Shown: positions 1-10,508, counted from the stretch's first letter. The stretch: DNA of 64,000 nucleotides from Zerene cesonia (GCF_012273895.1 NC_052127.1:186001-250000), one strand, 5' to 3'. A program made the numbers and translations. Notes: generated by a model from the letters alone, not told the origin.

Positions 1-550
1 CGCTTGCCCCGGGTCGATTTAGTTATCATACTAAGGTTGGAGACAAATCAACATATCATCAAAATTCGTTCAACCGTTCTTGAGTTTGATATAACTTACA
101 GCACATTCATGTGTAAATTTAAAAAAAGTGGCATTAAAAGATAAATATTTAAGACATAAATACATATACATTCTTTATTCTACATCTTTAAAGAAATTAA
201 AAACCATTTCTTCAAAACCTTCGCGGTAAGTTCCCCTAAAATACATAGAAATTCTCTCACGTATATTTCAAATTCAAATATTTCTGTTTGCATACAAAGC
301 GGAGGCAGGTGATAATCTTTGCAATAATTATTGATAACATGCGAAACACGATATTAGTTTATTTTAGCGCTAGGTGATGTACCCGGCTTAGCTTGGACGC
401 AAACGGAAAGTATCCTGTATTATATAGTTTATCAACTATTTAAGTACGGAGTTTCATCCGAATCAGTCCAACCTTTTTTGCAAGACATTACTTATGTTAT
501 TATTAAAATATCTTAAAAAACATTTTATTAATTTCAAATATATTTAAATA
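1..550. other. unassigned AT-rich DNA
   Basis: No gene, RNA or clear repeat is seen. The stretch is A/T-rich with stops in all frames. Confidence 0.5.
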
Positions 551-750
551 CTAGCTGCGCCCCGAGGTTTCTCTCGAATTAGTTCGTATCCTGTAAGAAT
601 ATTGGGATAAAAAGTTGCCTATATGTTATTCCAGTTGTCCAGCTGTCTACATACCAAATTGCATTGCAATCGGTTCAGTAGTTTTTGCATGAAAGAGCAA
701 CAAACACACACACACCCTTATAAACTTTCGCATTTATAATATTAGTAGGA
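551..750 (-). mobile_element. Helitron-like element, family A
   Basis: This is the reference description for family A. Read on the minus strand it starts TCCTACTAATATTATAAATG and ends GCGCAGCTAG, between a 5' A and a 3' T. In most copies a hairpin CGCGG-GTGAAA-CCGCG lies 8 nt before the terminal CTAG. TC start, CTRR end, subterminal hairpin and A/T insertion site are Helitron hallmarks. The element is about 200 bp, non-coding and non-autonomous. In this copy the hairpin is mutated (CCCCGAGG and TCTCGA). Confidence 0.75.
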
Positions 751-1370
751 TGGATAACTCTTTACTCCGTAACTCCATTAGCTCAGGGAGCTTTTTATGA
801 ATCGTGAATAGTTTTCGTTTCAATCAGTTTTATCTTATCAAATCAGATATTTAATATCGACATAAGAGGAGTAAAAAAATCGCACTTTGATACCGTTAAA
901 ATTTTACAAATCGCGATTTATTCTTTATAACAACTTTATCCTACTTTAAATTTTACTAAAAATGTGTCCATATAATTTATGATTCAAAACATCGGAGGAA
1001 TTCTATTCAATAACTGAATATATTAAAACAAGAAGCACTCGAGACGGGTGTTAGGTGACGCGCTGTTATATTAGACGACGCTTCCGCCACTTCCGTTGCG
1101 TACATTCGGAATTTCATTACTTTTATCGTAAACATGCTTCGTTTTAATTAAAATATAATCCCTTTGTGAAAGATGGCATGTGTTTCTTAAATGTGGATTT
1201 AATTTAAGACTGTTCGAAATAATTTGTTTTATTTATTTCTTTTTTTTTTCTTTAATATTATAAATAAACAAATAATAAAGCAGTGAAACCTATGGTAAAG
1301 AATAGGAGGGCGTCGGACATTATATAAAAGGCATTTGTCTTCTATACTGGAGTATAGAGTACTGGCCTGG
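751..1370. other. unassigned AT-rich DNA
   Basis: No open frame is seen. A short CpG-richer patch at about 1040-1110 (GACGCGCTG, GACGACGCTTCCGCC) has no recognised function. Confidence 0.4.
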
Positions 1371-1855
1371 TTAGATAGAACGCGAACTTAGCGCGCGTCA
1401 GAGCGCTTATCTGCGCTGACGCTATGACGCTGACGCTAATCTGCGCTGACGCTTTGACGCTGACGCTATGATGCTGACGCTATGACGCTGACGCTATGAC
1501 GCTGATGCTATGACGCTAACGCTATGGCGCTGTCGCTATGACGCTGACGCTATGACGCCATATTGTATTGTTCTACGCGCTAACGTCTCTGTCGGATAGA
1601 ACGCGAAGTTAGCGCGCGTCAGAGCGCTCATCTGACGCTGACGCTATGACGCTGATGCTATGACGACATATTGTATTGTTCTACGCGCTAATGTCTTTGT
1701 CGGATAGAACCCGAACTTAGCGCGCGTCAGAGCGCTCATCTGACGCTGACGCTATGACGACACATTGTATTGTTCTACGCGTTAATGTCTTTGTCGGATA
1801 GAACCCGAACTTAGCGCGCGTCAGAGCGCTCATCTGACGCTGACGCTATGACGCC
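1371..1855. repeat. GC-rich compound minisatellite
   Basis: Four consecutive units start with (C/T)(G/T)(G/A)GATAGAACSCGAASTTAGCGCGCG at 1371, 1593, 1701 and 1795. Unit lengths are about 222, 108 and 94 bp, then a partial 61 bp. Inside each unit is an array of a 14-bp motif, TATGACGCTGACGC, itself two degenerate 7-mers; unit 1 has the longest inner array. Units 1-3 end with ATTGTATTGTTCTACGCG. It is far richer in CpG than its surroundings and has no ORF. Confidence 0.85.
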
Positions 1856-2123
1856 GAATTATGCTTCGTGGTAAATTTATTTCAAATTTAATTCTTATAT
1901 ACATTTATGACCTCAAGACTTATGACTACACTATAATACTACAAAGACACACTTTGACAAATTCATAGAAGAACAGACATATCGCTAGAAGAATAGCACT
2001 TATACAAGAAATTACGTAACTTTATCCCTTTAAGCGAATATAACTCAAATTGTAATTAATAACAATAAATAAATTTCATACGAGTGTAGGGGGGTAAAAA
2101 TGATATTTTCATATAAAGCGACA

Positions 2124-2144
2124 CCCCTCGTTACACCCGAGGGG
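2124..2144. other. perfect 7-bp hairpin
   Basis: CCCCTCG, a 7-nt loop and CGAGGGG form a GC-rich hairpin in AT-rich DNA. It may be the end of an unclassified repeat. The rest of 1856-2260 shows nothing recognisable. Confidence 0.4.
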
Positions 2145-2263
2145 ATAAGTTCACGGAAATTCTAAGTGCCTTCCCCATTTGAAATATTATTTGAGTACGC
2201 CCGAATATAAATTTTTCTTACTTACGGACTGATGATATCTGCGCTTAATTCATTAGGCTTTGC

Positions 2264-2452
2264 TCATATGAAACTAAATAACATTCAAATTGTTAAAACT
2301 AGACCAAATATGAATGGGACCACATGGCAGATACCTGCTCTCAAATAAAAAAGAAATCATAAAAATCGGTTCACCCAGTTAACCGTTATGAGGAACAAAC
2401 ACAGAAAATATCGATAACTTCCTCCTTTATTTAAAGTCGGTTGAAAATAGCA
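2264..2452 (+). repeat. dispersed repeat, family N
   Basis: This family carries AAAATCGGTTCACCCAGT followed by an AT-rich part and a terminal AAGTCGGTTGAAAA. The same blocks recur near 9.4, 18.5, 33.9, 35.6 and 46.3 kb. It is non-coding, and the class is not determined. Confidence 0.5.
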
Positions 2453-2569
2453 ATAACACGACTTTAAAATAAAAGACCACGATAGCATTAAATCGCTTTA
2501 TAATTAAAAATAACTAAAAGATTAGAAAAAAACAACTGAAGTATGCAAACCGAAAGAAAATAAGAAATT

Positions 2570-2630
2570 CGATTGCTGAGTTGGAATACCGAGAGGTCCG
2601 AGAGGCAGGTTCGAATCCCACCTAGTTTAA
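2570..2630 (+). repeat. tRNA-like/SINE head remnant
   Basis: A perfect Pol III B-box, GGTTCGAATCC, lies at 2608-2618 after CCGAGAGGTCCGAGAGGCA, which resembles the D-arm/A-box part of the tRNA-like units at 32.5 kb. No full cloverleaf can be formed. Confidence 0.3.
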
Positions 2631-2639
2631 CAGCTAGTT

Positions 2640-3367
2640 CTTTAAATATTTATAACACTAGAATATACAAACCTCAACCTATTTCGACTCCTTTGTTATT
2701 ATGTTTCCTTTTTTGTATTCGGTTAAGAGACACCAGTGATATATATTTCAAGTGAAAGGATTTAGGTTGCCAAACAAAGGTTTACTAATATTTAAGGTCT
2801 AAGCTGGAACCTTCATTTCAAAAGGGCGTTTTAATAAAAGCACATAAAAGATTTTTATGTCCCTCTCTGATTATAATCCCTCTTTGAGACTAGCTATATA
2901 CTCGCGTCTTTGCCTGTATCTTACAAATTTATATGACATTGCTCGAAATTTAATAACTATCTCCATAACATAATCCATCAAAATGTATTCAGTGGTTTAC
3001 ATGTAATATTAGTTTAATACATAAAGTTATCATCTCATAACATAAAATATAAATTTGACGTATGACAGATAAATATTAAATTACTTAATTAAAGTATGAA
3101 TTTGAAATTCAAATTTTCTCAAATAATCGTTTGATGCTTTAATCTTATCACTAAACTTAAAGGTAACTTAGAACTCGCAGCTTAGGAAACATATTACATA
3201 AAATATTTAGGCCGTTAACTAAGATTACATTGCCTAACTTAGAATAGGCGGTATAAAGGTGCTTTAAGTTATAACTTAACTTTAATAGTGGTGTCTTGTC
3301 GTAATTTACCAGTGTTTAAAAGATAAATGTTGTTATACCTGTAGATTTATTTCACCTACCAGGGTCG
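2640..3367. other. unassigned AT-rich DNA
   Basis: Nothing recognised. A 60-codon frame at 2573-2755 overlaps the tRNA-like remnant and looks like chance. Confidence 0.4.
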
Positions 3368-3437
3368 AAACTAATCCAGTAGTTCCTGAGGTGAGCACGT
3401 TCAGACAAACTCTTGGGATTTATTATAACACTATGGT
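3368..3437 (-). mobile_element. Helitron-like fragment, family G
   Basis: Internal part only: CCAGTAGTTCCTGAG followed by GCACGTTCAGACAAACTC. Both ends are missing. Confidence 0.45.
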
Positions 3438-3581
3438 TGTATAATTTTAATTGGAGGATACATAGTTTCGTTAGGTCGTGGCCTGTTTCATGTACTTACA
3501 AGTTTTAATACTTGTAATTAAATTTATTTATCATAATATTCCATATTATTATTGCAAATAACAAATTAAATTTATAGATAA

Positions 3582-3740
3582 GTAGCGCTCCGCCCCGGCA
3601 TCGCCCGGGGTATATATATATAATCTGTCGCCTTCCTCAATAAATTGGCTATCTAACACTGAAAAAAATTATCAAATCGGACCAGTAGTTGAGATTACGT
3701 TGTACCAAACAAACACATTCTTTAGCTTTATAATAGTAGA
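3582..3740 (-). mobile_element. Helitron-like element, family G
   Basis: Family G reads, on its own strand, TCTA(C/T)TATAATA, AAGCTGAAGAGTT, then TCAGTGTTAGATAGCCCATTT, and ends with GGGGCGAAGCCGGGGC hairpin variants before CTAG. Here the terminal CTAG has decayed to a GCGCTA-like end. Confidence 0.6.
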
Positions 3741-3840
3741 CAGACATAATGTCAATATATCAAATTCAACTAACAAGTGACTTTCTGGTCTAACAACTTT
3801 TTTATGACGACCAATTCGAATAAATACAAACAAACAAAAA

Positions 3841-3960
3841 TAGTAACATAGTGTGTTTATATGTTTGTGGTGTTTTCTCGCAAAAACCGTTGGACCGATT
3901 TCAAAAATTATTTAACATTGTGTTATATATTTATCACGTGTAAAGCCGCGGCGGACAACC
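3841..3960 (+). mobile_element. degenerate Helitron-like element, family C type
   Basis: It contains CGCAAAAACCGTTGGACCGATTTC and AAAGCCGCGGCGGAC, in the order expected for family C, but the CTAG end is lost. Confidence 0.4.
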
Positions 3961-4101
3961 TATAAGTTATAAGTAGTTTCACAAATATTTCTTTAATATG
4001 ATATAAGATATAATATATTGTTTAGAAAACGTCTAAAATTTAAAATGAAGTTTCGATATATTTCTGCAGCTTGTACCACAGCTAACTAAGTTAGGTCTCA
4101 C

Positions 4102-4186
4102 CCAAGTCTAGCCCTAGGCGTCGTTCCGTTCCCCGGATTGCTCCGTATGCCACTTCCAGCGGGTAATAAACTACCTCTGTTTTCAT
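4102..4186 (-). CDS. possible first coding exon, unknown protein
   Basis: On the minus strand an ATG (4186-4184, purine at -3) opens 28 codons with well-mixed composition, starting MKTEVVYYPLEV and ending RRLGLDL, up to a splice-like donor G|GTGAGACC at 4101. The block is much more GC-rich than its flanks. If spliced here, the intron phase is 1. The frame is also open for some codons upstream of the ATG and stops 3 codons past the donor. I do not recognise the peptide, and a fragment of an old transposable element remains possible. Confidence 0.25.
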
Positions 4187-4569
4187 TACACTGTGCGGCG
4201 TGCGGGAATAACTTTGTAAATTTTGAATGGATCATTGACGATCTTAAATAATGAATAATGTATAGAATGAAACATTATTATTGAATTGCACATTATTATT
4301 GCTATTAAAGAAATATTATACAATTATTTGAACAAAAATAAACTGAAAGAATTTGACCTAAAACATAACAACAAAATAATATATTTAATTCGTGAAAAAT
4401 CTTTTCTCATGAAGGATCGGAAAGGAAAATTCCATATAAATATGTTGAGGCATTAATTATGACTAAGAACCTTATCCGTATATACATAAGCTCTCTTTTT
4501 ACATATTTTAAGGCTGTAGTAGCACTACCGCAAAAAATAAGATGCATTTTACATCACTTACTATATTTA
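4187..4569. other. unassigned AT-rich DNA
   Basis: Nothing recognised beyond the GC-rich 25 bp next to the possible exon at 4102-4186. Confidence 0.4.
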
Positions 4570-4805
4570 TTCTAATCATCATCATCATCATCATCATCAG
4601 AGGGTTCAGGCCATAATCCACCACGCTGGCCAAGTGCGGGTTGGCAGATGTCACATATCGTCGAACTTTTGATTCTTGGACATGCCGGTTTCCTCACGAT
4701 GTTTTCTTTCACCGTTTTAAGCAGTGGTTATGTTATCCACATGTGCAGATAAATTAAAAAAATTATTAAGTCGTGCATGTTCGTCTGGTCTCGAAGCACG
4801 ACTAC
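4570..4805 (-). repeat. tRNA-derived SINE, 3' part
   Basis: Reading the minus strand: CACATGTGGATAACATAACCACTGC, then GTGAGGAAACCGGCATGTCC, CGTGGTGGATTATGGCC and a (GAT)n tail (plus-strand ATCATCATC at 4574-4600). It lacks a clean tRNA head. Confidence 0.75.
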
Positions 4806-4997
4806 TTTTTTTTATTATGATAATGTTAAATTTCAAATAGGCCAAAATAGAAGAAAGAATTTCTCGTTATCTCTGTTTTAAATTGAAATCATCGGTGCAA
4901 TAGTTTTTGTGATTAGTTCTTCACTGAGGAATTCACAGAAATCTTTCTTTGAATAGCCTCAACGTCATGCTTAAATAATGAACTGTTTTCATTTCAG

Positions 4998-5072
4998 CGT
5001 GGCTTTGAAACGGTTATACGTAAAACTGAAAATATGCTTCATTTTCTCGTATTAGATTTTTTATCGAACTAG
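4998..5072 (+). other. possible 3'-terminal exon
   Basis: A strong acceptor (TGTTTTCATTTCAG) is followed by 24 open codons (RGFETVIRKTENM, ending LVLDFLSN) and a TAG. No upstream exon or poly(A) signal can be tied to it, so this may be chance. Confidence 0.15.
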
Positions 5073-5232
5073 ATACAACTGAAACAAATTTTATCACTCA
5101 AAACTGATTTACAACTTTCTGATTTTATGGGGACTATAAAACAGTGGTTAGAATTTATTTTTCTGTGACGATATTCTTCATTTCTCCTTGTCCGTGCGTC
5201 ACAGTAAGTAAAAACCAAGGGCGGATATCTAG

Positions 5233-5273
5233 TCCTACTAATATTACAAACGCGACGCCTCGGTTACAGCTAG
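5233..5273 (+). mobile_element. 41-bp end-to-end Helitron-like derivative
   Basis: The family A 5' end TCCTACTAATATTACAAA is joined almost directly to a 3' end with CAGCTAG. Flanks are A on the left and T on the right, as in full copies. All internal sequence is missing. Confidence 0.5.
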
Positions 5274-5274
5274 T

Positions 5275-5400
5275 TAAGCTATCGCATAGCTTCTATTGCG
5301 GGTCTTGAGCGTGGAGACCGAATCCAGAAATTCCGTAACGAAGATAACCTAACACCTCCCACTCCGACCAGAACAGCGGTTGTACTTTTTAGTTTTGCCA
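5275..5400 (-). other. GC-elevated unassigned block
   Basis: The minus strand is open for about 39 codons (containing TTAVLVGVGGVRLSSLRNFW) without a start or clear splice sites. It resembles a dispersed lepidopteran repeat more than a gene. Confidence 0.3.
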
Positions 5401-6018
5401 TCTATATACAATTATAATTAGCTAAGTTGATAAAACATGTTATGCAATAGCTTTATCGCAGCAGTCTCCGAGTGCCACACGTCTTTATATTATTAAAAAA
5501 ACTCAAGCATAAAATAGCGTCACAATGTACCGTAAAATACACTTTTATAAACAAGATTTCTTCTTGTCCAAGCCCAAACGAAAGCTCAATTCCCCGAGTC
5601 CCCATATTCAGTAAGAATGATAAGGCCTTTTCTAAAAGTATGTCAAAATATCCTCAAGCCTGGGAAGAATTTATCTTTGAACACTCGGAGGAGACTTCAT
5701 AAGTTATGGACTTTCTAAGTTATAACATTAGCAATAATGGAATAAAATAGTTTTCACAGAAAACTCGTCATTAAATTAAATCAGCATATAATTCTTTGAA
5801 ATTTTCTGTAAATTACCTTTCAAATCGAAATTGAACTCAAACATTCATCTAGATCCCAAATTATATTATCTGTGGTAGCGCTTTTAAAAGCTAATTCAAA
5901 GAAATTGTCTAACGCAGGTTGTTAAGATTCTACGGAGAAGACTGAGGTATATAATTCTTATATAGTATGATAAATTCAAAGTGCTTCTGCGACAGTTTGA
6001 GCACAATTTTACTTTGTG
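5401..6018. other. unassigned AT-rich DNA
   Basis: A 76-codon frame at 5472-5702 has no codon bias or recognisable domain. I see no gene. Confidence 0.35.
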
Positions 6019-6111
6019 TTTTAGTTTGAGTTAATTTTATTTCTTTGGACATTAACCACCTTATAATTTTAGTTTGAGTTAATTTCATTTCTTTGGACAT
6101 TAACCTTATAA
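6019..6111. repeat. recent tandem duplication, 2 units
   Basis: TTTTAGTTTGAGTTAATTT and the following TTTCTTTGGACATTAACC occur twice in tandem (units of 48 and 45 bp), differing by one substitution and a 3-bp indel. Confidence 0.8.
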
Positions 6112-7125
6112 TTTATTAGCGCAAATATATATTCGTTTTAGTGACCATCTTTGTCAAATTGCATTAAAATTGGTTCAATCGCGCTACCGCTGACGTGACG
6201 AACTGACACTGACTGATGTGATGTTTATCAATGAAAGTAATATCGCTTTCGAATGAGCCAGTGAAAATCTACATTCATGTAAACTAAATACCGCTTTTGG
6301 CTCATCGCATTTATTGCTTCGTATTTTATTATCTTCTTTCTTCTTTATTTTCTGTGCTGTGTTAAGCTTCTTTGTATCATGGAAATCGATTCAATGGGTT
6401 AGATGTGAAGAAGAGACGAGATTGCCGGTGCCTTCTCCTTTTATATATTACAAATAAATGTCTAATTAAATGTTTATCCAGATACTAGAGAGCTTAATAA
6501 ACAATTTATATGAGATACATATAAATATCACTAATACTTGAACAGACTAAAATTATGATTAAACTATCGAAAAAACAAACAATAAGAAAAATATTGAAAA
6601 TCAAAGAGGATATTTGCTAGAAGTTTTTAATTAGAGTGTAAATTGATTCAACTACATAACATATATATACTTTTCTCTCTCAAGTACTACTAAATATTAG
6701 GTGTCTTAATAAAAAATCTGTAACAATAAGTCCTAACGCTTGCCAAGTTTCCGCAAAACTAAGCATTTTAAACTCAGTCACAGTTATAAATATCTCGAAT
6801 GGGCGGATTCTTTTGAATGCAGGTCTGGGAGGTCAAAAAGGCACTCATAGGACTGCGTCTTGTACGAAACTAATGAGGGTTGGAATGAAACGTGTATGTT
6901 ACATCTATTTTTAGGTTCAAAATGCAGGTTTGTGACGTGCATGATGTAAGAATGGAGCTTTTGATCTTTGACATAGGTTTGAGTCAACTTTCTCCTATTA
7001 AATCGAATTAATACAAAATTTATATGCCATAAGCATTTCTGGCAAGATGTAAATTTCGTATTATTTTCTTATGTAGTAATGTTATTTTATTATTTAACAT
7101 GTTAGATGAAATATTACGTATGTTA
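6112..7125. other. unassigned AT-rich DNA
   Basis: No gene is seen. The 67-codon minus frame at 6784-6987 has no recognisable features. Confidence 0.4.
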
Positions 7126-7245
7126 TCTATACTATAATAAAATAAAGTTGAAGAGTTTGTTTGTTTGAACACGCTAATATCCGGAACTTCTGGTCCGATG
7201 TGAAAAATTATTTCAGTGTTAGATAGACCGTTTATACACAGATGG
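7126..7245 (+). mobile_element. Helitron-like element, family G, 3'-truncated
   Basis: The 5' end TCTATACTATAATAAAATAAAG and GTCCGATGTGAAAAATT, TCAGTGTTAGATAGACC are present. The hairpin/CTAG end is absent. Confidence 0.55.
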
Positions 7246-7800
7246 TTATTGTTAAACTTCCTAATAGTTTTTGTTGAATTTAAATGAGATAACTTATATT
7301 AATTATAATGATTTAAATAAAGACTAAATCGCCATTGTCAGAATTAGATCACATTTTAATGGGACCCATCACCATCGGTTATCCAATTGAAAGTTGTAGT
7401 AACAAAAAATGCAGGCAAATTGTGCACCACCTTTTTTAAAGTCGGTTCAAAAGTTTACCCCCATAGGCCGCAACGAAGTAATAACATAAAGTACGTTATA
7501 GCCAAATTGCATTGCATTTCGAAGGCAAATCAAAAGCATTATAGCCAACCACACGGATGGTTTCCACGTCAAGACAGGCATTCCATTTGTATGTATAGAA
7601 TTCGCATCTGATCTATACTACCTCTGTTCCACGGTCGCCTCGGAAGCTATTTTACCCAATTCAATTCAATTCAATTTATTTCATACATACATACATACAT
7701 TTTTGACATTTTGAAATTTACAATTTATAGCAATTACAATTTAGTTTATATAAACGGTTTGTCTTACATATATATATTTTTTTTTTTAATTTTTATCCGT
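7246..7800. other. unassigned DNA with simple repeats
   Basis: Contains (AATTC)n at 7658-7675, (CATA)n at 7682-7702 and a T-run near 7775. The 74-codon plus frame at 7387-7611 begins in repeat-like sequence (AAGTCGGTTC) and is not supported as a gene. Confidence 0.4.
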
Positions 7801-7994
7801 TAGTAGCTTTTGTCCTACGGCTTCGCACGCGTTAAATTCGAAGTAGTTTAATAGATTTTATAATACATATAAATTTTTCTCTTGAATCACTCTATCTATT
7901 AAAAAACCCTTCAAAATCAATTGTGTAGTTTTAAAGATCTAAACATACGTACATACAGACGTGGGAAGCGTCTTTGCTTTATACTATGCAGTGA
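7801..7994 (-). mobile_element. Helitron-like element, family D
   Basis: Family D reads TCACTACATAGTATAAAACAAAG, AAATCTTTAAAACTACGCAA, AATAGATAGAGTGATTCAAG, and ends GCGTGCGAAGCCGCGGGCAAAAGCTAG. In this copy the CTAG end has become GTAG. Confidence 0.65.
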
Positions 7995-8036
7995 TGATGA
8001 AAAGCATAGTTGTTTTGTCTTGTTTTAACTAATCCC

Positions 8037-8165
8037 TACTAATTTTATTGCAAAAATAATTTTGTTTGTCCGTCTGTCTTTACTTCACGTCTCAACCACT
8101 GAATTGGATTAAATTTGCTACAAAGATAGTTTGAGACGCGTAGCTATATAAGTTTCTTAGCTTTT
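8037..8165 (+). mobile_element. Helitron-like element, family F, partial
   Basis: TTTGTCCGTCTGTCTTTACTTCACG, AACCACTGAATTGGATTAAATTTG and AAAGATAGTTTGAGAC match the 5' half of family F. The hairpin end is missing. Confidence 0.5.
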
Positions 8166-8732
8166 GGGCAATGTAGATGTCCTATTAATAAATAGTGCTT
8201 AGCTTTTCTTTATTTAATTGATTTAGCTTCAATATTAGCCGCAAATTCCATAAATAAAACAAAAAGCTTTTTTGAAAATTTGAGCAACCATACAAAAGCG
8301 TCACAGAAATCAGTTCATCCATTCCTATAACAAACAGACATACCTTTTTACTTTATAACTTTTGCCGATCGTCTTATAACGAAGCATGATGCTATCTTGT
8401 TGCTAAAGAAAATTCAAAACTGCATCAGAAGTTTAGAAATTGTTCAGGATAAATTTCCTTTGATAGTGGGTTTTATATAATCTCTGCTTTGAGCTTAAAT
8501 GTTAAAATGAAATGTTAAAGGATATTATTTTAATATGTTCGGCCACTTGTATCCTATAAAATAAAGCATTTTGAGATATATAGTATATTGTTACATATAT
8601 TTGTTTCATTTACCCGGCTGTGCCAAAGAAGGGTAATGATTTTCTAGTGGATGTATGTTTATTAACTTTGCGTATTGTGTAAGAAAATAGAAAATTGTCG
8701 AATAAATTGCTACAAAAAAAGTGATGTTGCCT
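8166..8732. other. unassigned AT-rich DNA
   Basis: No gene is seen. Scattered Helitron-like words (CAGAAATCAGTTCATCC at about 8305) suggest decayed repeats. Confidence 0.35.
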
Positions 8733-8870
8733 GTTGAGACATCAAAAATTAGACGACATGTGACTATTGCCAACCTACACTTAGGCAGCTAGTAGATTAA
8801 GGTCTGAACCCTCACAGGAGGCCCGAGTCCCTGCAGAAGGAACATAATATATGGCCTGATGAAGACAACA
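8733..8870 (+). repeat. tRNA-derived SINE, 3' part
   Basis: Contains AATTAGACGACATGTGACTATTGCCAACC, TCTGAACCCTCACAGGAGGCC and GCAGAAGGAACATAATATATGGCCTGATGA. No tRNA head is present. Confidence 0.65.
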
Positions 8871-9222
8871 AACAATAATTCCTTAAAAATGTTTCTTGGT
8901 CAAGTAGACAAGTAGGAAATAGATAATCCAATAAGGTTTGTATCATGACCTATTTAGAATCAGATAATCTGGTTTCAGTGTGAGCACTATCAAAATTATA
9001 AGTCACAAATTTCCATCCATCTTTTTGTAAGTCGGTTAAAATCTTTCACATGAAACGCCACATGCCACAGCTAGTCATTAGGAAGGCGCCAAACAGCTTT
9101 CGTGATTAATTTGATTCGTGAAGTGTTTTAATGGGTTTGTCTAAATTGTTACTGGAAATGCCTGCTTACTAAAGTAGCAATTAGAAAATAAACAATAGAT
9201 AATATCGTAAACTTATAACGTA

Positions 9223-9392
9223 CTAGCTGTTGGCCCCGGCTTCGCTCGTGGTACATATATGGCTTATGTTAGTCGGGGAAGTTGCAGCTTTCAAGGGTGA
9301 AATAATTTTTGAAATCGGTTCATTAGTTTTTGCGTGAAAACGTTGCAAACAAACAAAAATACAAAAGTTACACTTTATAATATTAGCGTAGA
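9223..9392 (-). mobile_element. Helitron-like element, family C
   Basis: Family C on its own strand: TCTACGCTAATATTATAAAGTG, CGCAAAAACTAATGAACCGATTTC, TTTCACCCTTGAAAGCTGCAAC, then a hairpin-like ACGAGCGAAGCCGGGGCC before CTAG. This copy has intact ends. Confidence 0.7.
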
Positions 9393-9423
9393 TAATATAT
9401 TTTGCTATACTTAAATTTACGAG

Positions 9424-9530
9424 TATTATTTTAACCACAAAAAGAGGGGTGTTATAACTATCGATGTCGGTGTGTGGTATGGTAACTCTCAAGCGGATTG
9501 ACCGATTTTAATGCGATGTTTTCATTTGAA
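9424..9530 (-). repeat. family N fragment
   Basis: AAGAGGGGTGTTATAACTATCGAT and CAAGCGGATTGACCGATTTTAATG match the conserved blocks of family N. Confidence 0.35.
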
Positions 9531-9672
9531 CATCGTTTTCCTCACGGTGGTTCTCAGCTACGTTGGATGAAAATCTGCCAAAGATTCTGCCACAAAACTC
9601 GAATTAAATATTTTGTAAACATTGTATAGACCTATTCTATGTAGACTGTAAGTTTAATGTTACATGGATGAA

Positions 9673-9872
9673 CTAGCTGCGCCCCGCGGTTTCACCCGCG
9701 TAAGTCCGTATCCCGTAGGAATATCGGGATAAAAAGTTGCCTATATGTTATTCCAGTTGTCCAGCTATCTACGTACCAAATTTCATTGCAATCGGTTCAT
9801 TAGTTTTTGCGTGAAAGAGTAACAAACATCCATACATCCATACAAACTTTCACGTTTATAATATTAGTAGGA
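9673..9872 (-). mobile_element. Helitron-like element, family A, full length
   Basis: Both ends and a perfect terminal hairpin are intact (plus strand CTAGCTGCGCCCCGCGGTTT at the low end and ATATTAGTAGGA at the high end). It ends 37 bp before a TATA-like box (TATAAAAG, 9909-9916). Confidence 0.85.
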
Positions 9873-10098
9873 TAAAAAATGTTGGAATTAAAAACCATCA
9901 AGTCTTCATATAAAAGTTCAATAAATTCAATACTAAACTATATTTTTCACATTATTTCATACTACTTCCTCATATTAACCAAGTGCTGTGAAAACTACCA
10001 GTGCCTGATCATACAGTCCATTTAACGTTAGTGTTATACAACTTTTATTATCATATAGTATTGTGTAAGTATGTGTGTCGCTTGCGTGTGTGCGTGAA

Positions 10099-10161
10099 CA
10101 TGAATACAGTACAGAGCACCGGTGGGGGGCATGGGCCGATCAAGAAGGACCATAAACATGA
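10099..10161 (+). CDS. probable first coding exon, unknown protein
   Basis: ATG in good context (A at -3) opens 21 codons, MNTVQSTGGGHGPIKKDHKH plus E, ending exactly at a consensus donor GAG|GTGAGT (intron phase 0). The exon is unique sequence wedged between a Helitron-like element and a SINE-like repeat, and the peptide is hydrophilic, as expected for a cytosolic N-terminus. Reading on past the donor runs into the repeat, so the 166-codon frame around it is not the product. A TATAAAAG at 9909-9916 and GTAAGT at about 10065 might be promoter or 5'UTR signals but are not decisive. I do not recognise the protein. No downstream exon could be assigned in this window. Confidence 0.45.
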
Positions 10162-10204
10162 GGTGAGTGGGTCTATATTATCCATTTATATCTATCTGTC
10201 TATG

Positions 10205-10508
10205 TATGTGGGAGTCGAGTATGATTCGGCACGAATTGGCTGGCCCAATTTCGAACCGGGGAACTACCACAACCCCACAGAAACCGGTATTGTGTTTCGC
10301 ACGGTGAGTGGGGGAGCCGGAGGCCCGTTTCGTTTTCTTCACCTTTCCCAGTCCATTCCTTTTCCCTTCGCCAACACCTTTCCGTATCTGTTCCCCATAA
10401 AAGCAGACAGCGAATTCTCCGAGGCACTACCTCTGCTCCGTTCGTGGGCGGTGGTGATCGCTTACCATCAGGCGAACCACCAACTCAGTTGCTCACTATG
10501 ACATAAAA
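10205..10508 (+). repeat. A-tailed SINE/LINE-end repeat, family K
   Basis: Family K runs TGTGGGAGTCGAGCACGC, TTCGGCACGAATTGG, CACCGGGGAAGTACCACACC, a GTGAGTGGGGGAGCCGGAGG block, pyrimidine-rich CCTTCCCAGTCC, then TTCATGGGCGGTGGT, CTTACCATCAGGCG, ACCACCAGCTC and TATGACATAAAAAA. The A-tail and ragged 5' ends indicate retroposition. Its exact class (SINE or 3' end of a LINE) is not known to me. This copy is nearly complete, with a diverged 5' part. Confidence 0.8.

Noticed and set aside
10001..10501. 166-codon plus-strand frame as one protein
   Set aside because: Only 10099-10161 looks coding; after the GTGAGT donor the frame runs through a family K repeat.
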